Assembly: GCA_020434465.1 (NCBI GenBank)
Contig: JAGRAS010000125.1
Span: forward strand, 1-5,594
DNA from: Bdellovibrionales bacterium
GTDB taxonomy: Bacteria; Bdellovibrionota; UBA2361; JAGRAS01
DNA: 5,594 bases
Reading direction: 5' to 3'
In this document: positions 5,467-5,594 of the stretch, one piece after another
Numbering within the stretch: position 1 is the stretch's first letter
How the letters are laid out: the number at the start of each line of letters is the position of its first letter
Translations under genes and position numbers: made by a program
The notes under the pieces: generated by a model
Told to the model about the DNA's origin: nothing
Seen by the model: the letters and a program-made list of their open reading frames with translations, nothing else
Database searches by the model: none

Positions 5467-5515
5467 TTCTCGCTACGCTTCTTAAACAGAACTCAGGTTT
5501 ATAGAGTAGAAAATT

Positions 5516-5593
5516 TTAGGAATACAATAAAGTTTTTTTAAGAGATTTGCCAAGATTTAAGTATGGATTAGCAAACTTCAAAGCGCAGTAATG
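5516..5593 (-). CDS. Possible C-terminal end of an upstream gene (runs off right edge)
   Basis: One minus-strand frame is open from the right edge for 25 codons, ending HYCALKFANPYLNLGKSLKKTLLYS then TAA, 12 nt before the palindromic element. The gene order and the terminator just downstream fit the end of a gene. The other two frames stop sooner (for example at 5568-5570), and 25 codons are too few to be sure or to name a family. Confidence 0.25.
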   Translation of the reverse strand, partial: HYCALKFANPYLNLGKSLKKTLLYS

Positions 5594-5594
5594 G

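Larger units (their letters stand above)
5296..5503. repeat. Large palindromic element (about 208 bp imperfect inverted repeat)
   Basis: The two ends are inverted copies. Plus-strand 5301-5319 (CCTGAATTCGGTTTAAGAA) matches the reverse complement of 5479-5497 at 17 of 19 positions. Further in, 5340-5363 matches the reverse complement of 5435-5458 at 19 of 24, and between these an AAATGC block is shared. Outside the 19-mers, TATAA and TATA match continue the pairing. The head (5368-5428) contains two independent hairpins, so the RNA or single-stranded DNA would fold as a long stem with a three-way junction. The motif GCTACG occurs at 5324, 5411 and 5472. There is no transposase. Candidates are a palindromic repeat like the Rickettsia palindromic elements, a MITE, or a structured noncoding RNA. 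The pairing is seen directly; the class is inferred. Confidence 0.75.

Noticed and set aside
5301..5497. CRISPR array or tandem repeats at the GCTACG copies
   Set aside because: There are only three 6-mers at unequal spacing with no common longer repeat; they are part of an inverted repeat.

Overview
This is an AT-rich window, by eye roughly one-third G+C. Every credible gene lies on the minus strand, so the genes read from the right edge to the left. The content is that of a Gram-negative bacterium: an E. coli-type thymidylate kinase, the clamp-loader subunits delta and delta-prime, and an MltB-type lytic transglycosylase with a signal peptide. AT-richness, A9 tracts inside genes, almost no Shine-Dalgarno sequences and a large palindromic repeat would suit a host-associated or reduced proteobacterium. 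The phylum cannot be fixed from this window alone.

Layout in transcription order. (1) At the right edge there may be the last codons of an upstream gene (5516-5593). (2) A palindromic element of about 208 bp follows (5296-5503). It is a long imperfect inverted repeat with two hairpins in its head, and one of these looks like a minus-strand intrinsic terminator. (3) A short-chain dehydrogenase/reductase (SDR) of unknown substrate. (4) A short intergenic gap with a terminator-like hairpin and a promoter-like sequence placed so that holA could be leaderless. (5) holA and a lytic murein transglycosylase, overlapping by 4 bp. (6) A 254-bp gap with repeats and a weak promoter candidate. (7) A stand-alone receiver-domain response regulator. 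(8) A 59-bp gap holding a long AT-rich hairpin. (9) tmk and holB, overlapping by 4 bp, then 3 bp later the start of a HAD-like gene that leaves the window.

Functionally, the left two-thirds joins DNA replication (dTMP phosphorylation and both the delta and delta-prime clamp-loader subunits) with cell-wall turnover and a signalling receiver. The delta and delta-prime genes are usually at separate loci; here they lie about 2.3 kb apart. The least explained part is the palindromic element upstream of the SDR gene. It is the best candidate for something undescribed (mobile palindrome, MITE or structured RNA).
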